Shown here: positions 28,107 through 35,638 of the stretch, one piece after another
Position numbering within the stretch: the stretch's first letter is position 1
Layout of the letters: the number at the start of each line of letters is the position of its first letter
Source: an uncultured Oscillospiraceae bacterium
GTDB lineage: Bacteria > Bacillota > Clostridia > Oscillospirales > Oscillospiraceae
Assembly (NCBI GenBank): GCA_910578575.1
Contig: CAJTQP010000003.1
Span: forward strand, 1 to 64,000
DNA: 64,000 nucleotides
Direction of reading: 5' to 3'
Made by a program: the position numbers and the translations under genes
The notes under the pieces: model-generated
The model's input: the letters and a program-made list of their open reading frames with translations, nothing else
Database searches by the model: none
Told to the model about the DNA's origin: nothing

Positions 28107-28652
28107 ATGGGATTCGAGCACACAAAGACAGCGGAAAATCTCCAAAAAGCACTGGCAGGCGAATCCATTGCCCGTAACAAGTACACATTTTTCGCCCAAG
28201 TCGCACGGGACAACGGGAACGAGGACGTTGCCGTGGCCTTTGAGCAGATGGCAAAAAATGAGATGATGCACGCCAAGTTCTGGTTTGAGCAGCTTTTCGG
28301 CAAGCCCACGGACACAAAGGAATGCCTCATGCAATCCGCCCAGGGTGAGTACATGGAGTGGCACGATATGTACCCAGACTTCGCCCGTCAAGCCCGTGAG
28401 GATGGCTTGGAGGATTTGGCTGCCATGTTTGAAAAGGTCGCCGCCATTGAGCGCAGCCACGAAAAGCGCTTCATGATCTTGCTGACCAAGTTGGGTACGC
28501 CGGCAGAAAAAGCCGCTGCCACTCCGGAACCCATGGAGAAAAAAGAGGGCTATCGCTGTCAGTTCTGCGGTGCGCTGTTTGAAACCCGCCCCGACGTCTG
28601 CGACACCTGCGGGGCCATCGGCTCCTTTGAATACGCGGAATATTACGTATAA
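28107..28652 (+). CDS. Rubrerythrin
   Basis: 181 residues: a four-helix ferritin-like diiron domain (KTAENLQKALAGESIARNKY; MAKNEMMHAKFWFE; FEKVAAIERSHEKRF), with the ExxH-type ligands in place, and a C-terminal rubredoxin-type Fe(Cys)4 site (CQFCGALFE and CDTCGA). It reduces hydrogen peroxide to water in anaerobes using electrons from NADH or rubredoxin systems. TAGGAGGTATTTTACC precedes the ATG at 28107; the frame is open much further upstream but only inside the previous gene. It is monocistronic. Confidence 0.96.
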   Translation: MGFEHTKTAENLQKALAGESIARNKYTFFAQVARDNGNEDVAVAFEQMAKNEMMHAKFWFEQLFGKPTDTKECLMQSAQGEYMEWHDMYPDFARQAREDGLEDLAAMFEKVAAIERSHEKRFMILLTKLGTPAEKAAATPEPMEKKEGYRCQFCGALFETRPDVCDTCGAIGSFEYAEYYV

Positions 28653-28752
28653 ATACTATATAATATGTATCATAAGCAAAAAATATAAAATAAGCTTTAC
28701 CGGAGTATTCCATCCTCTCCGCTCCTGTTACTTTGACAAAGTGTTTCATAAG

Positions 28753-28795
28753 AAGAGCCAACTGATCTTCTATTCGGATCAGTTGGCTCTTTTCT
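28753..28795 (+). terminator. Terminator after rubrerythrin
   Basis: A 15-bp perfect stem, AAGAGCCAACTGATC with its complement, 9-base loop, then TTTCTTCTC. It lies 100 bases past the stop codon. Confidence 0.85.
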
Positions 28796-28810
28796 TCTCA
28801 AATCGAACTA

Positions 28811-28839
28811 TTGACTATTATTTCCCCTGGTATTATACT
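28811..28839 (+). promoter_or_regulatory. Promoter of the LuxR-type regulator
   Basis: TTGACT at 28811-28816, 17 bases, TATACT at 28834-28839. Confidence 0.75.
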
Positions 28840-28917
28840 ACATGACATAATAATTTTGACCTACAGGGCCAAGTCTAGCCTTGTAACGCAGCGGTCGATC
28901 CAAAGGAGGTCTTAACG

Positions 28918-30027
28918 ATGCTGACAAGCCAAGCCTATCTATCCGTGCTCCGCTTTCTTCGGCAAATGCCCACCAGAAATGGCACGCTCCTGCGGGATAT
29001 CCTGCAACTGTTTGAACAGCATTTCCACGTTTCCACCTCCCTGGCTGTCACCTACCAAAAGGACCCGGACAGCGAAAGCGCCCTGCAATACAATTACATC
29101 GTGCGGGACCTGCCACCAAACCAAGTAAGCGCCTATATGGACCAGTTTGTCAAGTTCGATATCCGTAGCCGTTTGAAGGGGAAACAGAAGAAAAGCGTCG
29201 TCTCCCTCACCGCGCTGCTCTCCCCGGAAGAGCGGGCCCACACCCCGTATTATCAATATCTCCGCTCCCTAGGAATCGCCTACCAATGTTGTATCTTCCT
29301 CCGCAAGGAAAGGGAACTCTACGCCATGATTAGCCTCTTCCGCCCGGAGGCGGCGGGGGATTTCACCCCAGAAGAGCTGGAAATCTTTTCCGAGATCGAG
29401 CCCTTTATTACCAAGCAGTACCTGGAGAACAGGAAAAACCGGGAGATGATGTCCCTGGCCTATCATTTTGACGAATATTTCTCCCATCTCTCCCTGGGCG
29501 TAGCCCTGCTGGACCACAACGGCAAGATCCTCAAAGCAAACCACACATTCAACGACTATGCTCAATACATCTATGAGAATGGCAGCATCGTGGACAGCTT
29601 CGTCACCCGCGACACCGCAGATACCCCGGAGCATTATCTGTGGGGCCAGAAGCTTTTGAATTATTTCGGTTCCAAAATAATCTCCGCGCCGGAGGAGATC
29701 AAGGTGGAATGCCTCCTCCATCAGTTCAAGTTCTATAGCAAAGAGATCAGCAACCAGAGCCGGACCGTCATCAATCCAGGCCAATACCTCTATCTGATCT
29801 TTTTAATCCGCCAGGAAAAGGTCCACTCCCCCCAAATGTTGGCTGCGCTAAAGCAGCTCACTTCACGGGAGAAAGCCGTTCTGGACCACCTGTCCGCCGG
29901 CCTAAACAACACTGAAATCGCTGACGCCATGGACATCAGCCCCTTTACCGTCAAGACCCATCTGCAAAACATCTATGCCAAGTGCGGTGTGTCTGGGCGA
30001 AACGAGTTACTTTCCAAATTGAAATAG
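28918..30027 (+). CDS. LuxR-type helix-turn-helix regulator
   Basis: 369 residues. The C-terminal 60 are a GerE/LuxR HTH: LTSREKAVLDHLSAGLNNTEIADAMDIS, then PFTVKTHLQNIYAKCGVSGR. The N-terminal 170 residues resemble a GAF-like sensor, and residues about 185-235 a PAS-like segment (LGVALLDHNGKILKANHTF). There is no receiver domain, so it is probably a one-component sensor-regulator with an unknown signal. AAAGGAGG precedes the ATG. The neighbours (rubrerythrin, small RHH proteins) do not reveal the target. Confidence 0.88.
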   Translation: MLTSQAYLSVLRFLRQMPTRNGTLLRDILQLFEQHFHVSTSLAVTYQKDPDSESALQYNYIVRDLPPNQVSAYMDQFVKFDIRSRLKGKQKKSVVSLTALLSPEERAHTPYYQYLRSLGIAYQCCIFLRKERELYAMISLFRPEAAGDFTPEELEIFSEIEPFITKQYLENRKNREMMSLAYHFDEYFSHLSLGVALLDHNGKILKANHTFNDYAQYIYENGSIVDSFVTRDTADTPEHYLWGQKLLNYFGSKIISAPEEIKVECLLHQFKFYSKEISNQSRTVINPGQYLYLIFLIRQEKVHSPQMLAALKQLTSREKAVLDHLSAGLNNTEIADAMDISPFTVKTHLQNIYAKCGVSGRNELLSKLK

Positions 30028-30101
30028 CCCTCCGCCCCAGTTGGAACAAAGACCTTGCGCCGATGGCGCAGGGTCTTTTCTCTCCCCGAAAAACAGCCGT
30101 T

Positions 30102-30302
30102 TCACTCAGCCTTTGCGTCAGAGGCTGTGTTTTTTTCGTCCGTTTTTCCTTCTTCTTTTTTGAGCTGTTCCAGTCCCAGGCGGATGAGCTCCGCCGTAGC
30201 TTCCGAACGGGTCTGATACCGGTTTTTGAAGCGGAAGTCCTCAATGGCTTCGAACATCTCGTTGGTCACGGAAACCGTGTACCTGGGCTTATCAGTCGCC
30301 AT
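30102..30302 (-). CDS. Small ribbon-helix-helix protein
   Basis: 66 residues: KPRYTVSVTNEMFEAIEDFR, KNRYQTRSEATAELIRLGLE, then a charged tail. A beta strand followed by two helices of this spacing is the CopG/MetJ-type RHH fold, used for dimeric DNA binding. The ATG at 30302 follows GAGGTG; a longer GTG start at 30311 is less favoured. It is divergent from a second RHH gene and its promoter carries related operator-like motifs. Confidence 0.75.
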   Translation of the reverse strand: MATDKPRYTVSVTNEMFEAIEDFRFKNRYQTRSEATAELIRLGLEQLKKEEGKTDEKNTASDAKAE

Positions 30303-30321
30303 ATCCATCACCTCAGTGATG

Positions 30322-30350
30322 ATTATACCGCAGTGAACCAGTTATGTAAA
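30322..30350 (-). promoter_or_regulatory. Promoter of the leftward RHH gene
   Basis: Minus strand TTTACA (30350-30345), 17 bases, TATAAT (30327-30322). The motif GGTTCACTG lies in the spacer, and CACTGAGGTGA lies just past the start. Confidence 0.75.
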
Positions 30351-30373
30351 GATGCAATCCCCCGACAATTTTC

Positions 30374-30402
30374 TTGACAGAGATTCACTGAACCACTATA
30401 AT
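30374..30402 (+). promoter_or_regulatory. Promoter of the rightward RHH gene
   Basis: TTGACA at 30374-30379, 17 bases, TATAAT at 30397-30402: an exact consensus. A promoter this strong in front of a 60-residue DNA-binding protein implies repression. Confidence 0.85.
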
Positions 30403-30419
30403 GGTATGCGGTTCAGTGA
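30385..30419 (+). promoter_or_regulatory. Inverted repeat flanking the -10 box
   Basis: TCACTGAACC (30385-30394) and GGTTCAGTGA (30410-30419) are perfect inverted repeats that bracket TATAAT. A third half-site, TTCACT, follows. The leftward promoter carries the related GGTTCACTG. Confidence 0.65.
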
Positions 30420-30446
30420 TTCACTACACCGAAAGGAGGCCATCCC

Positions 30447-30629
30447 ATGGCAGCGAATACAAGACGCATTATGGTATCCATCCCCCCTGACCTGGAACAG
30501 GGGTTGGACAGCTTGAAACGGGAGAAGTTTTACAACAAGCCCTATTCTGAAGTATTCCGGTATGTCTTTGCCCTTGGGTTGAAGGCAGCGGAAGAAAAAA
30601 CGAAAAAAGAGTGTCGAGAAGCATCTTAA
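30447..30629 (+). CDS. Small ribbon-helix-helix-like protein
   Basis: 60 residues: TRRIMVSIPPDLEQGLDSLK, then FYNKPYSEVFRYVFALGLKA. The IMVSIPPDLEQGL strand-helix start is typical of RHH antitoxins and plasmid regulators. AAAGGAGGCCATCCC precedes the ATG. No toxin-like gene follows within 200 bases, so it is more likely a stand-alone regulator than half of a toxin-antitoxin pair. Confidence 0.75.
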   Translation: MAANTRRIMVSIPPDLEQGLDSLKREKFYNKPYSEVFRYVFALGLKAAEEKTKKECREAS

Positions 30630-30830
30630 CTACCATCTAATTTCTCATGAAATCAAACCACTTGAAAACAACTCTTTTCTAACAAGCTTACTACTCCGAA
30701 CGGATGAGTTGGTCACACGGAATATCATCCCATTTTCGCAAAAAGGGCGGTTTAGAGTACGTCAAACGGCTGATGCGGGCGGGTTTTGACCCTAGTATAC
30801 TGAACGCAGAAAACGAAAGGAGGTTCGACC

Positions 30831-31613
30831 ATGGAAAAAACCTTGTCTATCACAGTAGACCAAGAAGGGGTCGCAATCCTGACCCTGTCCCGGCCGAAAC
30901 TACTCAATGCGCTCACCGCACCCATGTTCCAGGAACTGGCCCAGCGGTTGCGGGAAATCGAAGCCTCCCAAGAGATCCGCGCCGTGTTGCTCACCGGCCA
31001 AGGCCGTGGCTTCTGCGCCGGGCTGGACCTGGGGGAACTGAAAGATGGATATGGCGGGCAGGAGGCATTTTACCGGCATATCGAGGCAGCCAACCGGCTC
31101 ATCGTTTTGCTGGCGGAGCTGGACAAACCGGTGGTGGTTGCGGTAAACGGCATCGCCGCCGGGTCCGGTATGAACATCGTGCTGGCTGCGGACCTGGCTG
31201 TGGCAGCCACAGACGCCACCTTTTCCCAGAGCTTCGGCCATGTGGGCCTGATCCCTGACGTGGGCGGGACCTACCTGCTGCCGCGGATCGTGGGCGTCTC
31301 CAAGGCCAAGGAAATCATTTTCATGGACCGAAAGTTGGACGCCCAAGAGGCCCTCTCCCTGGGCATCGTCCACCAGGTGGTGGAGCCCGCCCAGGTACTG
31401 GCCACAGCCTACGCCGCAGCCCAAAAGCTGGCTGCCGGGCCCTCCTTTGCCTTCTCTGTGGCGAAGAAGATGCTCAGCCGCTGCAATGAGATGGACATTC
31501 ATACCGCTCTGCACATGGAGGCCCTCTCCCAAGCCCTGGTCTCCAACACCGACGACTACAAGGAAGGGGTGGAGGCGTTCTTCGAGAAGAGAATGCCGGT
31601 GTTTACCCGATAA
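30831..31613 (+). CDS. Enoyl-CoA hydratase/isomerase family protein (PaaG-like)
   Basis: 260 residues of crotonase fold. Oxyanion-hole segments are GRGFCAGLDL (about residues 60-70) and VNGIAAGSGMNIVLAADLAVA. The catalytic region reads FGHVGLIPDVGGTYLLPR. The usual two hydratase glutamates are His and Asp here, as in PaaG-type isomerases with IPDxGGT, so ring or double-bond isomerisation is likelier than hydration. The substrate is unknown; no phenylacetate cluster is nearby. GAAAGGAGG precedes the ATG. It is monocistronic. Confidence 0.88.
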   Translation: MEKTLSITVDQEGVAILTLSRPKLLNALTAPMFQELAQRLREIEASQEIRAVLLTGQGRGFCAGLDLGELKDGYGGQEAFYRHIEAANRLIVLLAELDKPVVVAVNGIAAGSGMNIVLAADLAVAATDATFSQSFGHVGLIPDVGGTYLLPRIVGVSKAKEIIFMDRKLDAQEALSLGIVHQVVEPAQVLATAYAAAQKLAAGPSFAFSVAKKMLSRCNEMDIHTALHMEALSQALVSNTDDYKEGVEAFFEKRMPVFTR

Positions 31614-31928
31614 AGAGTAGAATCGCCCTCTAACGCCCCCTTCTCTTCTACTCTAAATAGAGTAATCTTCCCTCGCCCTGACCCAGCGCAACGGGCTCCC
31701 CATTTCGCTGGTTAGGAAATACAATCCTGTATGGCCCCATCCCCCAGCTGGACCATATAGCAGCCACTCCTTGTACCTGTTCAGGCCTGTCCTACCAGCG
31801 TCTTTTGCTGCGCAGTTCACCCGTGTGCCCGTACTTCAGGAGAATCCATCGCAAGACGTTAGGAGGCGAGACCGAAAAAAGAGCAGCCCGCGTTTCCGTA
31901 TTTTGAAAAGATTTGGAGGGAAAAAGAA
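31614..31928. other. Intergenic region with hairpins and permease leader
   Basis: 315 bases with no gene. AGAGTAGAA (31614-31622) pairs with TTCTACTCT (31646-31654), and TACTCTA/TAGAGTA (31649-31664) forms an overlapping alternative hairpin, so two mutually exclusive folds exist after the crotonase gene. Further on, CGTCTT and AAGACG could close a leader structure before the permease. No convincing sigma-A promoter was found. Confidence 0.45.
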
Positions 31929-33440
31929 ATGAATCTTATGCTGCCCAGTGCGCGGCGTAAGGACGGAGAGAAGCAACCCTGTATCAAGATTTGGAAATTT
32001 GACCTGCGTATCCCCTTCGTGCATTATGAGTGGGAAATTCCCGAAATGGTCCAGGCCCTCGTCGTCTTTATGACCGGTTCCGCAGCCACCGCTTACTTGC
32101 AGGACCTGTTTGGTTTTACCTTTGAGATGGCCCTGTCCATCGTGTTTGTCCATGAGCTGTTGTACATGGTCAACAACACCCTGGGTGACCCGCTGATCGG
32201 CGGCTGGATCACCCCCGCCGTGCCCTTGATTACCGCCTTCCTGCTCAACTATGAGCCAGGCCCCGACCGGGCCTATGCCCTGGTTGGCATGGAGCTGATC
32301 CTGGGCCTGATGTATGTCATCTTCGGCGTCACAGGCATCGCCACCAAGTTGGTGGACCTGTGTCCCCAGAGCCTGAAAGCCGGTATCTTGATCGGCTCCG
32401 GCTTCGCCGCCTGCGCCGGGAGTTACGGCTTCCGTTCCCTGGCCGACGGCGGTAAGGGCTTCTTCATGTATCCCATCTCCTGGTCCATCGGGATCGCCCT
32501 GGGCCTGTTCCTGCTGTTCTCCAACGGCTTTGGCAAGGTGAAGTTCAGCAGCAAGAACAAGGCCATCAAGCTCCTCACCAAGGCTGGCTTCGTCCCCGCC
32601 ATCATCGTGGCAGGCATCATCGCCATGGTCATCGGTGAATGTGAACTGCCGGACTTCTCCGACGTACACGCCTTCTGGTTCAACCCCATTCCCGGCCTGA
32701 TGTGGGTCTGGCAGAACTTCTCCATCGTGGGCACAGGACTCCCGCCCCTGGAGATCTTGGCCAAGGACCTGCCCATGGCTATCATGTGCTACGTCATCGC
32801 CTTTGGCGATATCGTTGGCGGCACCGCCTTCATGGAGGACACCAAGCGTTATCGTGAGGACGAGTACATCGACGTGGACCCGGACCGCACCAACATGTGC
32901 TGCGGCTTCCGTAACCTGATCGAGGCCTTCTTCAGCCCCACCTGCACCATGTCCGGCCCCCTGTGGTCCGCCATGACCGTGTCTGTGGCTGAGCGTTATA
33001 AGACCGGTAAGGAAAACATGTACTCCATCTTTGGTGGCTCCTGCACCTTCAACACCACCAAGTGGATCTGCCAGCTCATCGTGCCCCTGATGGCACTGAT
33101 CCGGCCCATCCTGCCTCTGGCTATGGCCCAGACCCTGATGATCCAGGCCTTCGGCTCCTTCTACGTGGGCATCAACATGTGCCGCACCAACGTGGAGCGC
33201 GGCGTGGCGGGCATCACCGCCGGCGCCATCGGCGTGTGCGCCAACCCGTCCTATGGACTGTTCGTGGGCATCGCCCTGTGCCTCGTCATGGAGATGCTCA
33301 ACATGAAGCGGGACGAGCGCCGGGCCAACGTGGAGGAAGGTCTGGAGATCTACATCCACAACACCCGCGCAGAATTTGAAGAAGTTGCCGCCAAGGATGC
33401 CGCTGCCGACGCCAAGAAACTGGCAAAGGCCAACAGATAA
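31929..33440 (+). CDS. Multi-pass permease, NCS2/uracil-xanthine-like fold
   Basis: 503 residues with about 12-14 hydrophobic segments and a charged C-terminal tail (about residues 455-503, predicted helix). The segments YVIAFGDIVGGTAFMED and NLIEAFFSPTCTMSGPLWSAMT sit where NCS2-type carriers have their substrate motifs in TM8 and TM10, so an NCS2/SLC23-like or related APC-fold transporter is likely. I do not recognise a closer family, and the substrate is unknown. TTGGAGGG precedes the ATG. A 43-residue lipoprotein gene follows after 15 bases and is probably cotranscribed. Confidence 0.6.
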   Translation: MNLMLPSARRKDGEKQPCIKIWKFDLRIPFVHYEWEIPEMVQALVVFMTGSAATAYLQDLFGFTFEMALSIVFVHELLYMVNNTLGDPLIGGWITPAVPLITAFLLNYEPGPDRAYALVGMELILGLMYVIFGVTGIATKLVDLCPQSLKAGILIGSGFAACAGSYGFRSLADGGKGFFMYPISWSIGIALGLFLLFSNGFGKVKFSSKNKAIKLLTKAGFVPAIIVAGIIAMVIGECELPDFSDVHAFWFNPIPGLMWVWQNFSIVGTGLPPLEILAKDLPMAIMCYVIAFGDIVGGTAFMEDTKRYREDEYIDVDPDRTNMCCGFRNLIEAFFSPTCTMSGPLWSAMTVSVAERYKTGKENMYSIFGGSCTFNTTKWICQLIVPLMALIRPILPLAMAQTLMIQAFGSFYVGINMCRTNVERGVAGITAGAIGVCANPSYGLFVGIALCLVMEMLNMKRDERRANVEEGLEIYIHNTRAEFEEVAAKDAAADAKKLAKANR

Positions 33441-33455
33441 AGGAGATTTGCAACC

Positions 33456-33587
33456 ATGAAAAAGATCATCGCCCTCTGCCTGGCAATGGTTTTGAGCCTT
33501 GCCCTGCTGGCCGGCTGCGACTCCGCCGACCCCAACAACCCCTACGGTCAGGAACCCGCCCCCAAGGTGGAGACCGAAGCAGAATAA
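33456..33587 (+). CDS. 43-residue lipoprotein
   Basis: MKKIIALCLAMVLSLALLAG followed by C21: a classical lipoprotein signal peptide with lipobox LLAGC. The mature peptide is only 23 residues (CDSADPNNPYGQEPAPKVET, EAE), acidic and Pro-rich. AAAGGAGATTTGCAACC precedes the ATG. The stop codon of the permease lies 15 bases upstream. Tiny lipoproteins beside transporters may be accessory subunits; no family is recognised. Confidence 0.8.
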   Translation: MKKIIALCLAMVLSLALLAGCDSADPNNPYGQEPAPKVETEAE

Positions 33588-33639
33588 GTCTCCCTCAGGG
33601 GCAACCACAAATAAAAAGATTTCCTCATTACTCATTCAT

Positions 33640-33674
33640 CCGAAGGTCCCCGGTCTCCGGACCGGGGCCTTCGG
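33640..33674 (+). terminator. Hairpin after the lipoprotein gene
   Basis: CCGAAGG-T-CCCCGGT pairs with ACCGGGG-CCTTCGG, a very stable stem with one bulged base. No T-tract follows on this strand (A-rich sequence instead), so it may end transcription weakly or protect the 3' end. Confidence 0.55.
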
Positions 33675-33726
33675 GCCTCAAAACAAAAAAACACCCCTTC
33701 TTCCAAGGGGATCAGGAGGGCTCTCC

Positions 33727-33939
33727 ATGGATAACAAGCAAGCAAGAAAGACCGGGCGGACCATCATGGTCTGCGGCTGCATTCTCATCCTGCTGACCAA
33801 GGTGCTACTGGGTGGGATCATGGTGGCCTTGGGTGCGCTGTTTTCCCTGCTTTTGGGCCGTTGTCCCCACTGCGGTAAGGTCATGATCGGCCTATCCCCC
33901 AGCGCCACCAACTGTCCCAAGTGCAAGGGGCGGTTATAA
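33727..33939 (+). CDS. Small membrane protein with zinc-ribbon tail
   Basis: 70 residues: one or two hydrophobic segments (TIMVCGCILILLTKVLLGGI and MVALGALFSLLLG), then a zinc-ribbon RCPHCGK...NCPKCKG (CxxC twice). Membrane-anchored zinc ribbons of this size are common in Clostridia and have no assigned function. CAGGAGGG precedes the ATG. It may be cotranscribed with the two following genes (gap 37 bases). Confidence 0.75.
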   Translation: MDNKQARKTGRTIMVCGCILILLTKVLLGGIMVALGALFSLLLGRCPHCGKVMIGLSPSATNCPKCKGRL

Positions 33940-33976
33940 CGAAAGTTTCCGCAACGCAAGAGAAGGGAGAAACACC

Positions 33977-34483
33977 ATGTTCGGTCGAAAATCAAAAAAG
34001 GAAAAGAAGGCGGAGAAAAAGGAAGCCTATCGCCGGGAAGTGCGCAAGGGCCTGCTGTTCTGGCTCCCCGGTGGCTCCACCCGCTTAGACATATATCTGG
34101 ACTACTGCATCCTCCACGCCCTGGGGCGGACCAAAATGAAGGAGAAATCCAGAGTGATCCCCTTCAACGACATCACCAAGGTAGTCTACACTCCAGCAAC
34201 CAGCGTCCGCCACGCCTGCCTGCAACTGTTCACCAAGGACATGCCGGAGGTAAAGCGCAGCTATTGGTACGCCTATGAAAACAATCTGGTGGTGGTACAC
34301 CCTTCCACCGAAGAGATCGCCCAAAAGGTCATAGAATTTCTGCGCAATCCCAATGGCTCCAACGTAGTTCCACCGGACTACCTGAACCAACTGAAAAAGG
34401 AACGCAAGCGGGAACTCCGGGAAGAAGCTGAGGCCGCCAAGGCCCAGGAAACCAACTCCGCCGGGGAGAAGGAAGCGGTATGA
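33977..34483 (+). CDS. Protein with charged ends and PH-like core
   Basis: 168 residues. The first 20 and last 30 are highly charged (KKEKKAEKKEAYRREVRK; KKERKRELREEAEAA). The middle (about 25-125) has alternating strands such as SRVIPFNDITKVVY and NNLVVVHPSTEEIAQKVIEFL, a pattern seen in bacterial PH-like domains. No signal peptide or membrane helix. I do not recognise a family. It lies 15 bases before the next gene, and both appear to carry PH/YcxB-like cores, suggesting a shared process. Confidence 0.6.
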   Translation: MFGRKSKKEKKAEKKEAYRREVRKGLLFWLPGGSTRLDIYLDYCILHALGRTKMKEKSRVIPFNDITKVVYTPATSVRHACLQLFTKDMPEVKRSYWYAYENNLVVVHPSTEEIAQKVIEFLRNPNGSNVVPPDYLNQLKKERKRELREEAEAAKAQETNSAGEKEAV

Positions 34484-34498
34484 TCGGAGGGATTCGCC

Positions 34499-35035
34499 GT
34501 GAAGTATCAGATCAAAATGGTCTATGACCAGTCCGACGTGGCAGCCCTGGTCCGGGTACTGGAGTACCGCCGCCATCCGGAAAAGGGTTTGCGCACAGCC
34601 CGGCGCATTGGCTATCCGATTTTCGGTGTGCTGCTCATTGCCGCCGGGATCGCTATGCCAGTGTCGGGTATGCTCTCTCTGGCTGGGATCTGCTTGATGG
34701 TGTTTTGTGTCCTCATGGGCATCCTCCTCCTGCGCCGGGCAGACCGGCGGGGGATGGAGCGGCGGTCCTGGCGGCGGTATCCCAACAAGGGCCTGACCTT
34801 GACCTACACCTTCTACAATGACCACTTTGAGGAGGAGGACCAGGTCTCCGGTCAAAACGAGTTCCGATACATCAGCGTGAAAAACGGCAATTTGGATGCG
34901 GGGCATTTCTTCCTGTTCACTACGGGGAATATGGCCCACATGCTCCGCAGGGACAGCTTTACTTTCGGGAACCCAGACACCTTTGCAAATTTTATCAAGA
35001 TACGGGCCGCGGTAACCCTGGACCCGGTGGAATAG
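34499..35035 (+). CDS. YcxB-like membrane protein
   Basis: 178 residues from a GTG start after CGGAGGG. A short N-terminal cytoplasmic part (KYQIKMVYDQSDVAALVRVL) is followed by two adjacent transmembrane helices (IGYPIFGVLLIAAGIAMPVSG and AGICLMVFCVLMGILLLRRA). A soluble domain then has strands and a terminal helix (LTYTFYNDHFEEEDQVSG...YISVKNGNLDAGHFFLF...NPDTFANFI). This order is that of YcxB-type proteins with a C-terminal PH-like domain. The function is unknown. Confidence 0.65.
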   Translation: MKYQIKMVYDQSDVAALVRVLEYRRHPEKGLRTARRIGYPIFGVLLIAAGIAMPVSGMLSLAGICLMVFCVLMGILLLRRADRRGMERRSWRRYPNKGLTLTYTFYNDHFEEEDQVSGQNEFRYISVKNGNLDAGHFFLFTTGNMAHMLRRDSFTFGNPDTFANFIKIRAAVTLDPVE

Positions 35036-35088
35036 AAAGCTGCCTATGATAGTATCCATACTGTTTAAGCCATGTCCAGCATCCTTTC

Positions 35089-35117
35089 TTGACAAGCAGC
35101 ATTCCCTATGTTATAAA
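35089..35117 (+). promoter_or_regulatory. Strong promoter of an orphan transcript
   Basis: TTGACA at 35089-35094, 17 bases, TATAAA at 35112-35117. No rightward protein gene lies downstream for 1.6 kb; the next gene is convergent. Confidence 0.8.
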
Positions 35118-35123
35118 TTGTAT

Positions 35124-35283
35124 CAAGAAATATTTGATATAATTGGATCAAACTTTGGCTCCAGCAAGGGATGCGAGACTCTGCGTAGGTGCGGGCGGAG
35201 TTCCGGCACTACAGAGGATGTGAATGACAGCAATTCAGGCTCAGGCAGGGGAAGGACTTTTGATCCAACCCCTGCCTGTTTTG
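35124..35283 (+). ncRNA. Candidate structured non-coding RNA
   Basis: About 160 bases between a strong promoter and a terminator-like hairpin. TTGGATCAAA (35143-35152) is perfectly complementary to TTTGATCCAA (35259-35268). That second arm lies inside the loop of the 3' hairpin AGGCAGGGG/CCCCTGCCT (35243-35251 and 35269-35277), giving an H-type pseudoknot with contiguous stems. An apical hairpin is formed by CTCTGCGTAGGTGC and GCACTACAGAG (35179-35216), about 11 pairs. GTTTTGT follows. It contains no credible frame with a ribosome site and matches no RNA family that I recognise (6S, SRP RNA, tmRNA and RNase P considered). Confidence 0.5.
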
Positions 35284-35296
35284 TCCCCTGAAGCTT

Positions 35297-35623
35297 TTAT
35301 TCCTTACACTTCCATCTTTTCCGTTGGGCCCTGGCGGTCTCTTCCTCTAAGCATTCTTGCTGCTCTTCCTCTTCTTCTTGGTATTTGAAATGCTTACAGA
35401 TCACGTCGTGGAACGCAAGCCATTCTTCTTTGGAAAGCATCGCCGCAAATCTGCAAAAAATCACGAAGCGACACGCACACTTACCGCGCTCATAGTTCCC
35501 ATACATACGTTCCGATACCTTCAGTTTTGCTGCCATCTTTTCCTGGGTCAGCTTCAACTGATCTCGTTTCTCTTTCATCTGTTTGCCAAGATAGGCCACT
35601 ACAACATTGTGGTATGCTTGCAT
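35297..35623 (-). CDS. XRE-type helix-turn-helix protein
   Basis: 108 residues: KQMKEKRDQLKLTQEKMAAK, LKVSERMYGNYERGK, then a short region and an acidic, Glu/Gln-rich tail (YQEEEEEQQECLEEETARAQ) ending in basic residues. The HTH lies at about residues 13-60. GGAGG lies eight bases before the ATG at 35623, so this start is chosen over 35638. The C-terminus is unusually charged. Its 3' end converges on the RNA candidate. Confidence 0.78.
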   Translation of the reverse strand: MQAYHNVVVAYLGKQMKEKRDQLKLTQEKMAAKLKVSERMYGNYERGKCACRFVIFCRFAAMLSKEEWLAFHDVICKHFKYQEEEEEQQECLEEETARAQRKRWKCKE

Positions 35624-35638
35624 AAGTAATTCCTCCAT

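Noticed and set aside
30102..30629. Toxin-antitoxin module
   Set aside because: Both products look like RHH DNA-binding proteins; no toxin-like partner lies next to either.
31836..33635. About 600-codon frame antisense to the permease
   Set aside because: Low-complexity His/Gly/Asp/Gln translation mirrors the permease codons; no motif and no start signal.
35124..35283. 6S RNA, SRP RNA or a riboswitch
   Set aside because: No SRP GGAAGGA..AGCA core, no 6S-type central bubble that I can draw, and no downstream gene on the same strand for a riboswitch to control.
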